This document shows positions 10,620 through 22,583 of a stretch of 64,000 nucleotides of DNA, piece by piece. A program made the position numbers and the translations under genes. Positions within the stretch are counted from its first letter, which is position 1, and each line of letters opens with the position of its first letter. The notes beneath the pieces are model-generated. The model was given only the letters and a program-made list of their open reading frames with translations. It was not told the origin of the DNA and did no database searches. The DNA lies in contig JAKGHH010000001.1 of the NCBI GenBank assembly GCA_022828595.1, forward strand, positions 118,122,999 through 118,186,998, written 5' to 3'. Source of the stretch: Nelumbo lutea. Its lineage: Eukaryota > Streptophyta > Magnoliopsida > Proteales > Nelumbonaceae.

Positions 10620-13120
10620 CTTTAAACTTAGGCCTGTTTGAGAGGGCGGAAGCTTTGGAGGTTAAAGATAGCTAACTTGGGTTTTCCTTCAAACATTGCT
10701 TATAGGCTATCAGTACCCCTCTCAATTAGGCACTTATTTAATTATTCATAGCTTTCCTTGGTGGAGTTTGGAGGACAGGCCTAAGTGGATTATCACGCAT
10801 ATGATTGCTTGCTTATTGTGTATTAAGGGTAGTCTCCACTCTTGTATATAAGTTCATTGTAAGTTTTATAAAAAAAAAGGAGGTAAATTACAAATACCCC
10901 CTTGTATTGTGGGGTTATGGCAAATACTCCCTAAACTTTTATTTGCAACAAAAATTCCCCTGAACTTTCACTTTGCAACAAATACCCCTTGACCATTAAG
11001 CTAGATGATGGAATGTGTTAAATTATCAAAATGTCCACATAAACTTTCATTATTTTCTTTATCTCACCTTTTTCTCTTAAATCCTAATTGACCAAGATAC
11101 CTCCATTTTCTCCAAATGAATGCCCATTGTTGTTTTGGCCCATAGTGGCTGTTTAGCCAATTAAGGCATTTTATTTGCCTTTGTTGGCCTATTTTTCTTG
11201 GATGAAATGGGCTTTCATAGGCCAAAACACACCAATGGGCTGAAAACAATATGGGGAATGGGCCTCAGTGGGTTGGGTGGTAGTAAGTGCAACAAGTATA
11301 TGTATAGAGGCAGGCTGGTTTAAACTGGTTCAACAGGTTTGAACTGCTAAAACTGATTGAATCACTTTATTCTTCGTATGGAAATGGGAAAGAGCATGGT
11401 AAGATAGGCAGCTGGGGAGATTAAAAAAGTACACGCCCGGGTGGATCAAGTGGAGCCTCATCTTTAATAGATCTGATGTCAGAAGTAGTGTGGCAAACGT
11501 GGGGTGCATCCAAAAACTAGTGCTTTATGTAAGAACTAGGGAAAGTTTATTTTCTTGGGCATTACTTACTGGTAAGTAGGTTGATAAATAACTTTTCCAC
11601 CTGGGGGAAAAGTCACTAACACTTGAATTGGACAAAAATGCCCCTTTTAATAATAAATTTTTATGGCTAAAATGGTCATTACCTTATTTATCCGGGAAAT
11701 AAAAGATGAATAGAATGCACTTACCCGCGTAATTGGATAAGAAACTTACTGGGGCCTTAACAGAATATGGGGAAGCATGAGTGGTGAGATCAATTAAGAG
11801 ACAATGAAGATGTGAGATTATGAAAAAGATGGAACTAATTTCTTGTAGTAGAGCTATAATGGTAACCTGACATGAACACCAGTGCACATAGAGCAAAGAC
11901 AATGACTAGGAGATACTGATAGTGATGAGGTTGGAGAAGATGGAGGAGAAAAGTGGCAGAAGATGCAAATAGAATGCTTAGACTTTCTGTCCAAAGCTCC
12001 AGCGAGCAAACACCAGTGGTGTAACTAGACGAGAAGACAGGTCTAGAACAAACAGGAATTGCTTTGTAGAGATGAATCCAACACCATTTCGATCAGTTGA
12101 GTTAACAGAATCTCTGGTAAAGCGAAACTTGTGGTGTGGTGTTGTAGATAACATTGGTGTAGACAAGAATGCATAAAAAACTTGTCCTAGTCGTCCATTC
12201 CTGTTTAAACCAAACAGACTATGGGAGTGGATCATTCCGATTTCAATTTTGGAGGATTTTGATTCGGATTCCGACTACGAGCCAAGACCCTAAGTCACTA
12301 ACCATTGTTGAAGAAAGTCCCAAGATCAAGTGTTGAATCACTATTGATCAGTAGCGACTGTTGTGAAGAAAAACCTCTGAATTGTCTAAATCATCCATGA
12401 AGACCAAACTGTAACTGTAGATCGGTGGTGTTTTTGCTTTGATATATATATATCTTCTCTGGTGAGAACTCAAGAACTAGAAAGAAGTTTGTGTGATTAT
12501 GGATCAAGGTGGCACAAATATGTATCGTTGATAAGATGAACTGGAGGCTAGAACAAAGAGACAAGGTGATGATAAATCTGAAATAACATAGAACCATAGA
12601 GAATGTTAAAAGAAACAAAAGCAAAGGAGCACATCCAGCAGGTGGTGAAGATGTTGACTACCCAACATCAGTCAACCTTTGGCTCTTATCATTAAACTCG
12701 ACCAATTTAGTTCTTTATCCCTAATACTCCTAATCCAAGGATTAACCGGTGATGCATCTACTTTACCTTTCAAATATAAGATCAATTTTCTACCAATAAA
12801 ATAGTGCAATGGCTTTTTTTCCCTCATGTTCTTTTCATTTCTCTTTGACTATGTAGTTTCATAGATGAGAGTTTCATAAGCCATTTGGTAACAAATGAAG
12901 TGGAAACTTTTGATTAAGAAGAAAAATAATGGTTTAACTGAATAAACACTTGATGGATTATTGCTTTGCCTTTTATCAAATGAATCATTAAGGATGGCAT
13001 GATTTCATGGCTGAAAATGAAGTTAGGTGCATTGTTATACACTTGAATTATTTTATTATTTAAAATTTCTATTTATTAAAATACAAAATAATAAGTCATT
13101 CAGTTCCATAAATCATTTGG
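10620..13120. other. Intergenic sequence, no recognisable gene
   Basis: It contains one terminal-repeat-like fragment at about 10878-11000 (ggtaaattacaaatacccc), similar in type to 22237-22330. It also holds a possible further copy of the dispersed repeat at 11560-11760. Open frames such as 12235-11978 (-) and 12624-12391 (-) show no family motif. Confidence 0.45.
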
Positions 13121-13129
13121 TTCAGCGTG

Positions 13130-13740
13130 TTTAAAAGTTGTCAAATGTATGAGTGTTTATGGTTCAGTTTGGTTTGATTTAGAGAATATATTAGACAAAA
13201 CCAGTAAATTATGGTTCAGACCAAACCAAATCATTTTAGTATATAAACCAAACCAGATCAAACCATAACAGAGTGGTTTGATCCAATTTCTAATACGATT
13301 TTGGCCATTCTATTGGGCATAGCACAATTAGAATTAGAAAACCCAAATAGCATGCTTTCCTACATAAATAACAAATATGATTCAAATATCAAATTGAAAT
13401 GTTAGCATGTGTCACCTATTACTATTATATAAATTACATTCACACTTTCTCAAACATAAACAACTCTTTGAGCATCAATTTAAAGTTAAACTTTGAAACA
13501 AACAACAACAATGTATGAAATGTTAAATGAATTTATACATACACTTGTATATTTAAAATTCAATAATTCAGTTTAATTTGGTTTATAGTTTTCTCTGGTT
13601 TGTGAAATTTAGACAACCAAACCAAATTAGAAAATTACAACTCGAGAAATTCTGAAACTAAACCAAACTATTTTAAGGCTAGTCCAAATCAAACCACCAA
13701 CTTTGGTTTGATTCAGTGTGGTTTTGGAGGCTTGGACCAT
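13130..13740. mobile_element. hAT-type miniature element rich in GGTTTGGTTT motifs
   Basis: The left part repeats 'ggttcagtttggtttgattt' and the right part repeats the inverse or same motif ('aaaccaaact', 'tggtttgattcagtgtggtttt'). This organisation is common in plant hAT miniature elements. The exact ends and the target duplication are not clear. No protein is encoded. Confidence 0.35.
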
Positions 13741-14237
13741 ATAATGAACACTACTTATCAAACAGTCCCTTGGTAGTTGTTGCTTGTGAAGAATACACAA
13801 CAAGAGTAAATAGGAAAAAAAAAAAAAAACCAAATTGGAAGATCATGCATGTCTTTCAGATGATCATGGAACTTTTACAAAGAAGGTGGCAAATCCACCT
13901 TCAACACTCTATAGGAAGCAAACCAATGTATATTGACAACTTAGCTAATAAGGCAATTTTATAGGATGAAATAGTCAAATTTTGCAAAAGGTTCAACTAT
14001 GATGTTAGAAATACTTGATACTATAAAAACTTATAGCCAATCAATTAGTATTCACTATGGATTGGTCAAAGCACTTTTGGTACCATAGGTTTTCCCTTTT
14101 GCAAATCCTTCATATATGATATATGTCAAATTTAATGGGAGGATTGATTCGGTAATAGTAGCTTTAGACAATGCATGTAATATTATATACGAGCATTTAA
14201 TATGTTATCAATTTTGATAAAATTAAAAAAAAAAAGA

Positions 14238-14575
14238 GATTATACTATGGTTGTCATGCCAATGTTAAACATTTTAAGCTCCTAAACAAATTATTAAACA
14301 ATTTTGTATAAAATTGATAAAATACAACCAAAAACTTAAAAAAAAGAAAAGAAAAGTAAGGAATTGCAAAAAATACAGGGAATAGAATAAAAATGAAGAA
14401 AAAAAAGATTATACTATGGCTGTCATGCCAATGTTAAACATTTTAAGCTCCTAAAAAAATATGAAACAATTTTGTAGAAAACTGATAAAATACAACCAAA
14501 AACTTAAAAATAAAGGAAAAGTAGGGAATTGCAAAAAAAAAAAAAAAGGGAATACAATAAAAATAAAGAAAAAAA
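14238..14575. repeat. 169-bp tandem duplication
   Basis: The unit starting gattatactatgg at 14238 repeats at 14407. Both copies contain 'gtcatgccaatgttaaac', 'aaaatacaaccaaaaactta' and a poly-A/K-rich tail. They differ at a modest number of sites, so the duplication is fairly recent. The open frames on either strand here are A/T-run artefacts. Confidence 0.75.
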
Positions 14576-14986
14576 GGAAAATAGAACAAAATACAAAAAA
14601 AGAATAAATTACATAAAAGTTACAACAAAATACATAAATCTGAAAATAAAGAAACAAAAAAAAATGAAAGTACAAAAAGATACATATACAAAAGAAAATA
14701 GAACTTTAAATGAGCATTTTTGTAATTTTATCTTTGTTGTCGAACCCATTAGGAGCGACAAGAAAAAAAAAGGTTGAATTGAAGGAGATTCAAAGTTGGT
14801 TCTCATCTATCTTGCTGGTAAAGGAGTAGAGGCAATTCTATATATGGATCTATGTGACACTTCTTGAAGACCGCAAAAGGACGGCTCAAGATTTAGATAT
14901 ATGCTATTCTCACACCTATTGACAAGGAAACCAGGTAACTAATTTATTAGAGCATTAGGGTCATTTTGGTTCTATCACTCCACACT

Positions 14987-15206
14987 TGTTGGGATTTACA
15001 TGTGAGTAGTGTATGGCATGAAGACACTCCCATGTTGGAAAGAAATGAAAGGTACAAATGACTTATATACAAGAACGACCCATTACCCAAAAGCTTAGGC
15101 TTTTAGTTGTAAGTGGTGTTCATCTATTGTGTGTAAGTCCTACATGCATTTACGTGTATAAGCACCCAGTTTTGACGAGTCCCCTCAATGTACAATATTA
15201 GAGTCG
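14987..15206. repeat. LTR-like direct repeat, left copy
   Basis: The block begins 'tgttgggatttacatgtg', has 'cactcccatgttggaaaga' and ends near 'caatattagagtcg'. It matches 16795-16990 in direct orientation at about 70% by eye. The phrase 'tcccacattgg'-like after a TG start is common in plant LTRs. The interval between the copies, without the hAT insertion, is only about 160 bp, so a TRIM-like miniature LTR element is possible. Confidence 0.4.
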
Positions 15207-15313
15207 AAGGTTTGGTTGGGCACAAATATTGATAGATGCATATAGTGACTCCCATTGCTTTATGGGCTTTGGCATGGTTCAATAGTTGGCAAGAGCGGTT
15301 GATCTCCCATAAT

Positions 15314-16742
15314 CAAGGTTTAAAATTTTGATACGATATGCCCGATACGGGGCGTGTTGTATCGTATCTTTTAAAAACCAATACAGGATACGCATGGAAA
15401 TCAGGTGCTTCGTCTTTTTTCATGCATATCGGGGCGTATCGGGGGTGTATCAGGGCGTATCGTGGGTGTATCGGTAGCGTATCAACGAAAAAGAAACGAC
15501 CAAGAACTAAAAAAAAATTAAAGGGGGAAAGCAAGTCTCTTGTCTCCGAAATAAGCCTTTTTTCACCCCCAAATGACTCTAAAACTCTAAACTTCATTCA
15601 TAGAGTGCTAGATTTGCAAAATTTTACAAGAAACAAGTGTGAATCGTTAATTTTTTTAAAGATTTTTCAAATTTTGAAAAAAATATGGCAAAAATAGGTA
15701 AAGTTTTTCAAACTTTTATAATATCTTGTGATTCCTTTTTTTCTTGAATGCTTAAATTTATGTTGAAATACATTTCTTACATTAAAAATCACAATTTCTT
15801 TTTTGTGCTATTAGTAGATTTATGGAAATCATGAAGATATTTGGGAAAAATATAAATTAACAAAAAATTTGAAAATATAAGTTTTTTCTCTTCCTATAAA
15901 GACTAAATATGTTTTAGATCTGTGGATTTATCTATCATATCCATAAAGCAATTGAAATTTCTTCTTTAATTTATATTTATATTTTTTATATTTTTAGAAT
16001 TAAAAAAATAAATAATAAGTAATTATATTTTATCATTTGATAATAACAGTTGAATATATTATAATTCTATGGATGATCTATCATATCCATAGACCAATTG
16101 AAATTTCTTCTTTAATAATTATTTTTTTTTAGAATTAAAAAATAAATAAATAAATAATTATATTTGATCATTTGATCAGAATGATTGAATATATTATAAT
16201 TCTATGGATGATCTATCATATCCACAATTGAAATTTCTTCTTTAATAACTATTTTTTGAATATATTATATAATGTTTATTTATTTTTTATAAAATTTGAA
16301 AATAAATAATAAATAATAATTATTTAAACAATAAATAATTATTAATTATATTTTCACATAGAAGTTGCGCCAATGCATGTTTTGTGGTTGAATAGGAGAG
16401 TTGGGTTTCTTCTTATCCCATAAAACATTAAAACTTAAGAATTATAATTTATAAATTATAGTTAAGCATAGGAGTTTTAATGAAATTATAATTAGATATA
16501 ATATATTTATTCATAAAACCATTAAAATATATTAATTTAATGTATATACACCTCATCGAGGTGTTAAATTTAGTATTTTTGATGTATTTTTATGATTTAT
16601 TAAAGTATTTATAGTGGTTCCAAGCGTATCTATGTATATCTTATTTTTTCTCCGATACACATGCGCATCCAAGGCATATCCTGATACGTGTCTTAAAATT
16701 ATTTATCCGATACACTTAGTGTTTTCAATACTTTGAACCTTG
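15314..16742. mobile_element. hAT-type non-autonomous element with 8-bp target duplication
   Basis: The left end is caaggtttaaaattttgata and the right end is the inverse of caaggttcaaagtattgaaa. The perfect 8-mer cccataat lies immediately outside both ends (15306-15313 and 16743-16750). An 8-bp target duplication is the hallmark of the hAT superfamily. The 1,429-bp interior is very AT-rich, with repeated 'gatacg/cgtatc' motifs near the ends and no transposase. A much shorter relative lies at 41459-41671. The element sits between the two LTR-like direct repeats. Confidence 0.8.
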
Positions 16743-16794
16743 CCCATAATGATTCCACTCATGGAAATGTGCTCCCATAGTTGACCCCCTATGA

Positions 16795-16990
16795 TCGTAA
16801 TGGGATTCACATATGAATAATGTATGAAATGAAGAGAACTCTCACATTGAAAAAGAATGAAAGATTCAAAGGGAAAGTAGTCCATAATCCAATAATTTAA
16901 ACTTTTGGGATTGTAAGTGGTGTCTATCTCTTACACAAGCCCCTAATTTTCGCAAGTCCCCTCGATTCACAACAATATTAGATAAGATGG
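16795..16990. repeat. LTR-like direct repeat, right copy
   Basis: This is the partner of 14987-15206. Shared phrases include 'gtatg.aatgaaga', 'aaagaatgaaag', 'tgtaagtggtgt.catct', 'agtcccctc' and 'acaatatta'. It follows the hAT insertion after about 50 bp. It may be the second LTR of a miniature element, or simply a segmental repeat. Confidence 0.4.
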
Positions 16991-17034
16991 GTAGTATTGG
17001 AACCACCACCATTATAGTGGTTGAATGTGGGATG

Positions 17035-17195
17035 TGTTGGAAGCCCCATAAACTTGCGCTACAAATTAATGGACCAATAACTATCGTTGAAGGAGACTTG
17101 TTGCTCGTAGTAAAGACTCTTCGACGATGCTCACATATAGCATGGAAATGCTCGTCGATGATAGAAGAATGCCATTGGGTCAGTTGTCATGGAGG
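17035..17195 (+). pseudogene. RNase H-like (RVT_3 type) fragment, probable retroelement remnant
   Basis: The plus strand reads 'ALQINGPITIVEGDLLLVV' followed after a short gap by 'WKCSSMIEECHW'. It resembles the 'vEgDs..vv.al...W.i..ii.ec' core found in plant LINE-associated RNase H domains, including the second catalytic Asp in 'VEGD'. Only about 50 residues are present and no reverse transcriptase is found upstream. The similarity is short, so this is tentative. Confidence 0.35.
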
Positions 17196-17199
17196 ATCG

Positions 17200-18850
17200 T
17201 CTACTCACACACTAGAAGGGAAGGAAACAACACGACGAACTAGTTAGGAAATAAAAGGCAATATCGAGAAAAGTGCTATATGTTTATTGTTTTCCTTGAA
17301 GCTGATGATGGCAGGGGTTGCCCTTAATGCTACTAATTGTCTTGTATTAAAAGAGGGGGGATAAAGACTTAAAAGATACCATGAAGTTTCAGAAATTGAC
17401 TTAAACATATCTTGAACCTTGTCATTGTGGCCGTTAAAAGACTCCTTTACCCTTCATATCTTTCAAACTTTTCAAAAGGAAACCATGAAGAAAAAAAAAA
17501 AAAAAAAAATTAAAGAGAGATTGAAACTTGATTCTGCAGTTAAACTTATGAGTTAATACATTGAGAAAGACCTGGAGTCATCACAATAATATTGTCCCTT
17601 TTACTATTAATTGCATATTTAGTAGTACAGGGGTGTAGATATTTTCTCTCTTTTCTTAATCAATGTCTTGATGTTTTTCTCTTATGAAGGTATTATTTGT
17701 TCATGTACCAATTATAGGTGTACTTTCTGTTGACATTCATTTAAAAAATGTTGGTAAGGAAACAACAAGTCGTACACGGATTGGTTCTTGTCATTATGCA
17801 ATGGGGTTCTACGATCAAACCTCTAAATATATAGGTAGGAGACCTTGATGTCATGGGCATAAAAACCTGGATGAGTGGCAATGTGCTTAAAATGATTGGA
17901 TTTGCCTTGTCAGGATTCAAGAAAAAAAAAAAAAAACTGATTGGATTGGGCTTACATAAGGAGCTTTTGACATATGACGATGCAAGATATTTTCCATCCC
18001 CTCTTACCTCCACTCTTTAACATCTTAGTTATGCATTCAAGAAGGAAGAAAAAGAAACCCCCCCCCCCCATGTGGGTTTATAAACAACCCGAAAACCCTA
18101 TAAAAACCTCTAAATTAATGCAAAAATGCCAAATTATCACTACTGGGTGCACTTCCATTTAGGCATGAACTTGATGGATTGGAGCAAGATTCTAAGTTTA
18201 CCAAGAGTTTTACTCTCTTTCATAAAATTTTGTTGCTTTTCATTTGCATTTATATGGTTGGTTGAGCAGGGAGTGTTTCTTGTCTCTAGTTATCTATTGG
18301 CATAGTGTAGGTGTTGGCATATTATCTTGAATAGAGAGTGTTTCAATTTCCAATTCGGTACATTTCTCTCTTTTTTATGGTTTGGATTAGGTTCCTCTCA
18401 TTTTCTCTTCTTTATAAGACGCCTAGAAAAACGAGGCAGATAGAGATGCCTCTTGATTGAATTTAGAAGTGTTTCGAAGGGCATACTAGGGTTTCTTCAA
18501 ATATTTAAAAGACCACATAACGTCACATGCTAACATTTCATCAAAGAAGGGTAGTTTAAGTCTAATTGGGCCATCCCAATTAGACCCACAAGTTGTATGT
18601 GGGTCTCCATCACAAATAAAAGTTTGAGTGCCAAATATACGGTGGCAGTGTAATTTCCTACAAGTACAAGGCACCAAACCAATTAGGTGAGGTGTTTGCT
18701 GCTAATCCCTATGCATTGTTAGTTATGAGTTGGGATTTCCTGCACTTAGTTTTGTGTATGCTAGCGTGCACTTCCTATCACAACATTTCATGCCACAATT
18801 CACATGGCACTCAACTATACATGTACGAGCCTCGTTAAACGACAACTTTT
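17200..18850. other. Intergenic sequence, no recognisable gene
   Basis: It contains A-runs (17489-17509, 17921-17937), a C-run (18060-18069) and short open frames without motifs. I could not support any element boundary here. Confidence 0.4.
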
Positions 18851-18930
18851 TCCTGTAGGATAGATTTTCCCTTTTCTTTATTATTTAAAATTTAACAAAA
18901 TAAAGAAAAGGGAAAATCTATCCAATAGGA
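18851..18930. repeat. Near-perfect hairpin (inverted repeat)
   Basis: The 23-mer at 18858-18880 (ggatagattttcccttttc...) is the exact inverse complement of 18901-18923. The arms extend outward for about 13 more bases with two mismatches. The loop is about 20 bases and A/T-rich. It may be a small foldback element or could fold in RNA. Confidence 0.85.
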
Positions 18931-20089
18931 AAGATATGATATCAGAACAGACTAAACAAAACAAAGTCTCCCATGAATTTAGATAAATACAAACTTATTG
19001 GTTATTACTCTTATGATACCGATTGATTGATTACAAATTATTGCATTATGGTGTATTTTTTATATCATAGTCAAGTCCTGAAGAAAAATTGAAAAACATT
19101 AAGTACCTCATATTCAAGAGATATGATGGTGATGAAGATATTGCATAAGTTCAAGCATAAGATCATCTCTCTGATGTCATCTTCAAGAAAAAAAGAACAT
19201 ATGGGCACTTGATATTCTTGAATTCATAGACGCTTGGCTTATGTCAAGCAAAAGTTTCTCTTTGGTTGTTCAGCCTCTTAAGTAAACCATTCATGATTCC
19301 CCAAATCAACGAGGATATTGAGAAGAAGATATCATTGCCGAAGATAATCAATATCTCAGGTTTACGGATTTTCACCCTTAAGAATAGAACTAGAGAATCA
19401 AACATTGCCGGAAGCACTGCAAGAAAGGAAAGGAGGTGGCTTTGGATACCTATCGCAAGACAAACACTTCAGTGGTTGTGGTTTGCTAGTAGAGAAAAAG
19501 TCATTACAACGACAATCTCAAGTTCTCAACACAAGACAAGAAAAGACAACCTTCAAAATGGGGGTTTGCCATTTTTTCAACAACCATTGATGTGTGCTTT
19601 CTTAAATATATCATCCAAAGGATCTTAGTATTTTTGAATTTTGGCAAATAGACAATGCATTCATGCCTTTCAAGACCTTTCATGAACCCCTTAAGCAATG
19701 AAAATATGAAGAATGGAAGCGATTCCATTATGGTTTAATCGATCTTGGCTAAAGATTGAAGAAGAGATGGTATTCATGTATAAAATCTGAAAAGTGAAGT
19801 ATCTCGTATGCCTTGAACTTCTCTCTCTGAACAAATAACTTCCACCCTTTTTTAGTACGTCTTTCAATCTTTGATCCTTTGGCTAAAGAAGAAAATAAGA
19901 ACAGTGGAGACTCCTGCTGTTTTTATTTTTATTTTTTATTTTGTATTCTCAATGACTCGTTTCAAATTTTATTTTATTGTTTTAAAGAATTAAAGTTGAA
20001 AAAAATAAATAAAAGAAGAAATGACGGAAGAAGTTGTTTAAGAATGCTCGCACATGTATGCCAGGGTGGTGTGCGAAGTGTGGTGTGCA

Positions 20090-20185
20090 ACGTTGTAATT
20101 GGGAGTACACCTCGACATACAGGAAGCTGAGAGTCCAGATCACCTGCACTCGACTTCCTATATGTGGTGTACTCCCAATTATAAA
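20090..20185. repeat. Small hairpin at the inner edge of the large inverted repeat
   Basis: Arms 'aattgggagtacacc...ggaag' (about 20097-20127) and 'cttcct...ggtgtactcccaatt' (about 20152-20180) are inverse complements, apart from a 3-base insertion and a mismatch. The loop is about 25 bases. Confidence 0.6.
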
Positions 20186-20189
20186 TAGT

Positions 20190-20820
20190 TCAGTTAACTG
20201 AACCATTGGGTATTTTCTTGAATTGAACCGGTAGTATCGGTTTTTAGAAAACCAGTAATTGGAACCGAATTGAAACCAGTTGGTTAATCGATTGATCGGT
20301 TCGGTTCATCAGTTTTTTACTTTTTATAATATATATTATAAATACATATATAAATATATAATAAAATTTTATTAATATATATATAATATTATATTTTAAA
20401 TAATAAATAATATATTGCATATTTATTAATTTATAATATATAAAATATATAGAGAAAAGTACGGAAACACACGATGCAGAATTCTGAATTCCAGCCCCCC
20501 TACAACTAGCCCTCTCCCCCCTATAAATCGCACTCTGCCCGTGAATTTGGCATCAATTCACGGCCAAGATGCATTCCCCCTATACTTTGGGCCTAGTAAA
20601 TTCTGATATGGGCTGATTGGTACTTCTTCCAAATATATAATATACATAAATATATATAAAATATATAAAAATATATGTATATCGATCGGTTCGGTTAATC
20701 GCCGGTTTTCTATATTGGTTAACCAAAACCGAACCGATACCTTTGATTTTTTAAAAACACTAAACCGACCAATTCGATTAACCGATTTTACAGTTCGGTT
20801 CAATTTTTTTGATTTTTTCT
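20190..20820. mobile_element. GGTTCGGTT-rich miniature element (hAT-like)
   Basis: The left part contains 'ggttaatcgattgatcggttcggttc' type motifs and the right part contains 'tcgatcggttcggttaatcg' and 'ggttcaattttttt', separated by AT-rich sequence. Pronounced GGTTCGGTT inverted and direct motifs with an AT core are typical of a plant hAT miniature family. The segment 20466-20633 inside it is a separate dispersed repeat. Confidence 0.35.
20466..20633. repeat. Dispersed repeat B, copy 1
   Basis: The block 'gatgcagaattctgaattc' through 'tgggctgattggt' recurs at 42670-42812 in the same orientation. The phrases 'cctgcccgtgaatttg/ggc', 'catcaattcacggycaagatgca' and 'ctatayt.tgggsct' are shared. 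It interrupts the AT-rich middle of the GGTTCGGTT element, so it is probably a small inserted element. Confidence 0.6.
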
Positions 20821-21659
20821 CACCCCTAATTACAACGTTACACGTCACACTTCGCACAACACCTTGGCATACATGCATGAGCAATCTTAAACAACTTCTT
20901 CCATCATTTCTTATTTTTTTCAACTTTCATTCTTTAAAACAATAACAAAATTTAAACGAGCCTTATAAAATAAAAAACAGCGGGAGTTTTTTCTTTTTTT
21001 TTTTTCCACTATTCTTATTTTCTCTTCAGACAAGAGATCAAAGACTGAAAGACGCACTGAAAAAGGGTGGGAGTTTTTTGTTCAAAGAGAGGAGTTCAAG
21101 GGATATGAGATACTTCATTCTTCATATTTTACACATGAATATCATCTCTTCTTCAATCTTCAGCCATGATCAATTAAACCATAATGGAATCGCTTCCATT
21201 TTTCATATTTTCATTGTTCAAAGGGTTCACAGAAGGATCTTGAAAGGCATGAATGTGTGTATGTTTGTCAAATTTCAAAAATACTGAGATTCTCCGAATG
21301 AAATTAAGTTTGTGTTTGTTCTTTCCCCCAACCTGAATTTTCGAGTCACCATTTCTATAAACTGCGAAATCACCATTGCAGAACTTGAGGGACTTCGAAG
21401 CACACATCAATGGTTGCTGAAAAAACGGGAAACCCCCATTTAAAGAATGAAAATCTACGAAGCTTAACAACCAACAAGTTTGTATTTATTTAAATTCATA
21501 GGGGACTTTGATTTGTTAAAGCTCTTTTGATATCATATGTTTCTTGTATGACAGATTTTCTGATGATAATGAAGAAAATTGCCGTTTAAGAAGGCTCACA
21601 CATGTATACTCAGGTGCCATGTGAACTGTCGTCCCTATGATACGATCTATTCATCAGTA

Positions 21660-22160
21660 ACAATATATAGAGATGTAAACTGATCGGGTCGGATTTGAAT
21701 CAGGGTATATTTGAATATGATTCGAAGATTTGGTCGGGATTTGAATTCAAATCTGATCAAGATGTTGGATATCTGAATATGATTTGATCCAAATTAATTT
21801 AAAAAAAATAATAATAAATTATTAAAAGAAAAAATATAACTATTTAAAGAAATAAAAACAAAAAAATACAAGTATTTTTTAAACTATTTTCATCAATATT
21901 ATATACATACATGTTTTCATAAAAAAACAACATAGAAAGTTTACAAAAATGTGATATAAATAAAATATTTATGAATAAATAAATAACATATATACATATA
22001 TATTATATATAAATAAGTAATCACATAACATAGATATCAAATCAAATAGGGGATCAAACCCAATCCGGAAACCTGGACTAGATATATTCGAATACGACAA
22101 TATATGATCGGACTTTGGATTTCATTGGATCATGTTCCGATCCATTTGCACCCTTATAAA
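21660..22160. mobile_element. hAT-type miniature element (GGATCGGATC-rich ends)
   Basis: The left end 'tagagatgtaaactgatcgggtcgg' and the inverse complement of the right end 'taagggtgcaaatggatcgg' agree at most positions. The interior is AT-rich and non-coding. The ends resemble the common plant 'TAGGGGTGTAAATGGATCGG' hAT miniature family. I could not find a clean 8-bp target duplication. Confidence 0.5.
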
Positions 22161-22236
22161 AGTGTGAATCATCTTTGAGATGTGTGGCTATAAACCATGT
22201 TGGTAGCAGATCCAATGTCGATGATTTATATTTTGG

Positions 22237-22330
22237 GTAAATTACAAGGACCTCCTGTACTTTTCTTTGTGACAAAGACCCCTTTGAACTTTGGCAGTTA
22301 GACAAAGACCCCTTTAATCGTTAAGTCAAA
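22237..22330. repeat. Mutator-like terminal repeat fragment
   Basis: The block starting ggtaaattacaaggacctc and containing 'gacaaagacccctttgaactttgg' resembles 10878-11000 and the inverse complement of about 35150-35275. These look like solitary or decayed ends of one element family. Confidence 0.35.
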
Positions 22331-22583
22331 AATATCCATATGAACTTTCTTTATTTTATTTTTATTGCCCTTTTTCTTTTAAACCTTAATTTGACCTACC
22401 TTCATCTGTTAAATTACCAAAATCGGCTATAATGACATTGATTTTCACAGAAGGAATTAAACCCATATTTTTGTCTTCTATTTTTTTTTGTTTTTTTTTT
22501 CTTTCTTTTCTTTTCTCCCCACAATCCCTCACTTCTCTTACTGGAAAAATGTTTTCTTAGCCGAAGTGATAGAAGATAAATCG

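Larger units (their letters stand above)
19553..21443. repeat. Large imperfect inverted repeat (arms about 550-620 bp)
   Basis: The left arm (about 19553-20104) and right arm (about 20822-21443) are inverse complements over long stretches. Examples are 'caaccattgatgtgtgctt' on the left with its complement at 21400-21418, 'tgaagcgattcc'-type phrases at 19710-19735 and 21180-21200, and 'gaagttgttta' with its complement near 20890. The left arm lacks about 95 bp present in the right arm. The spacer of about 715 bp contains a smaller hairpin and a GGTTCGGTT-rich repeat. No coding region is supported. Such a structure could be a foldback element and, if transcribed, would form long double-stranded RNA. 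Confidence 0.75.

Noticed and set aside
16987..17247. An 86-codon open frame as a standalone gene
   Set aside because: Its only recognisable part is a short RNase H-like core, so a retroelement remnant is more likely.
18990..19560. Possible copia gag remnant (a 'ALQERKGGGFG' type stretch in 19405-19590)
   Set aside because: The similarity is a short low-complexity run without capsid motif or zinc knuckle, not enough to annotate.
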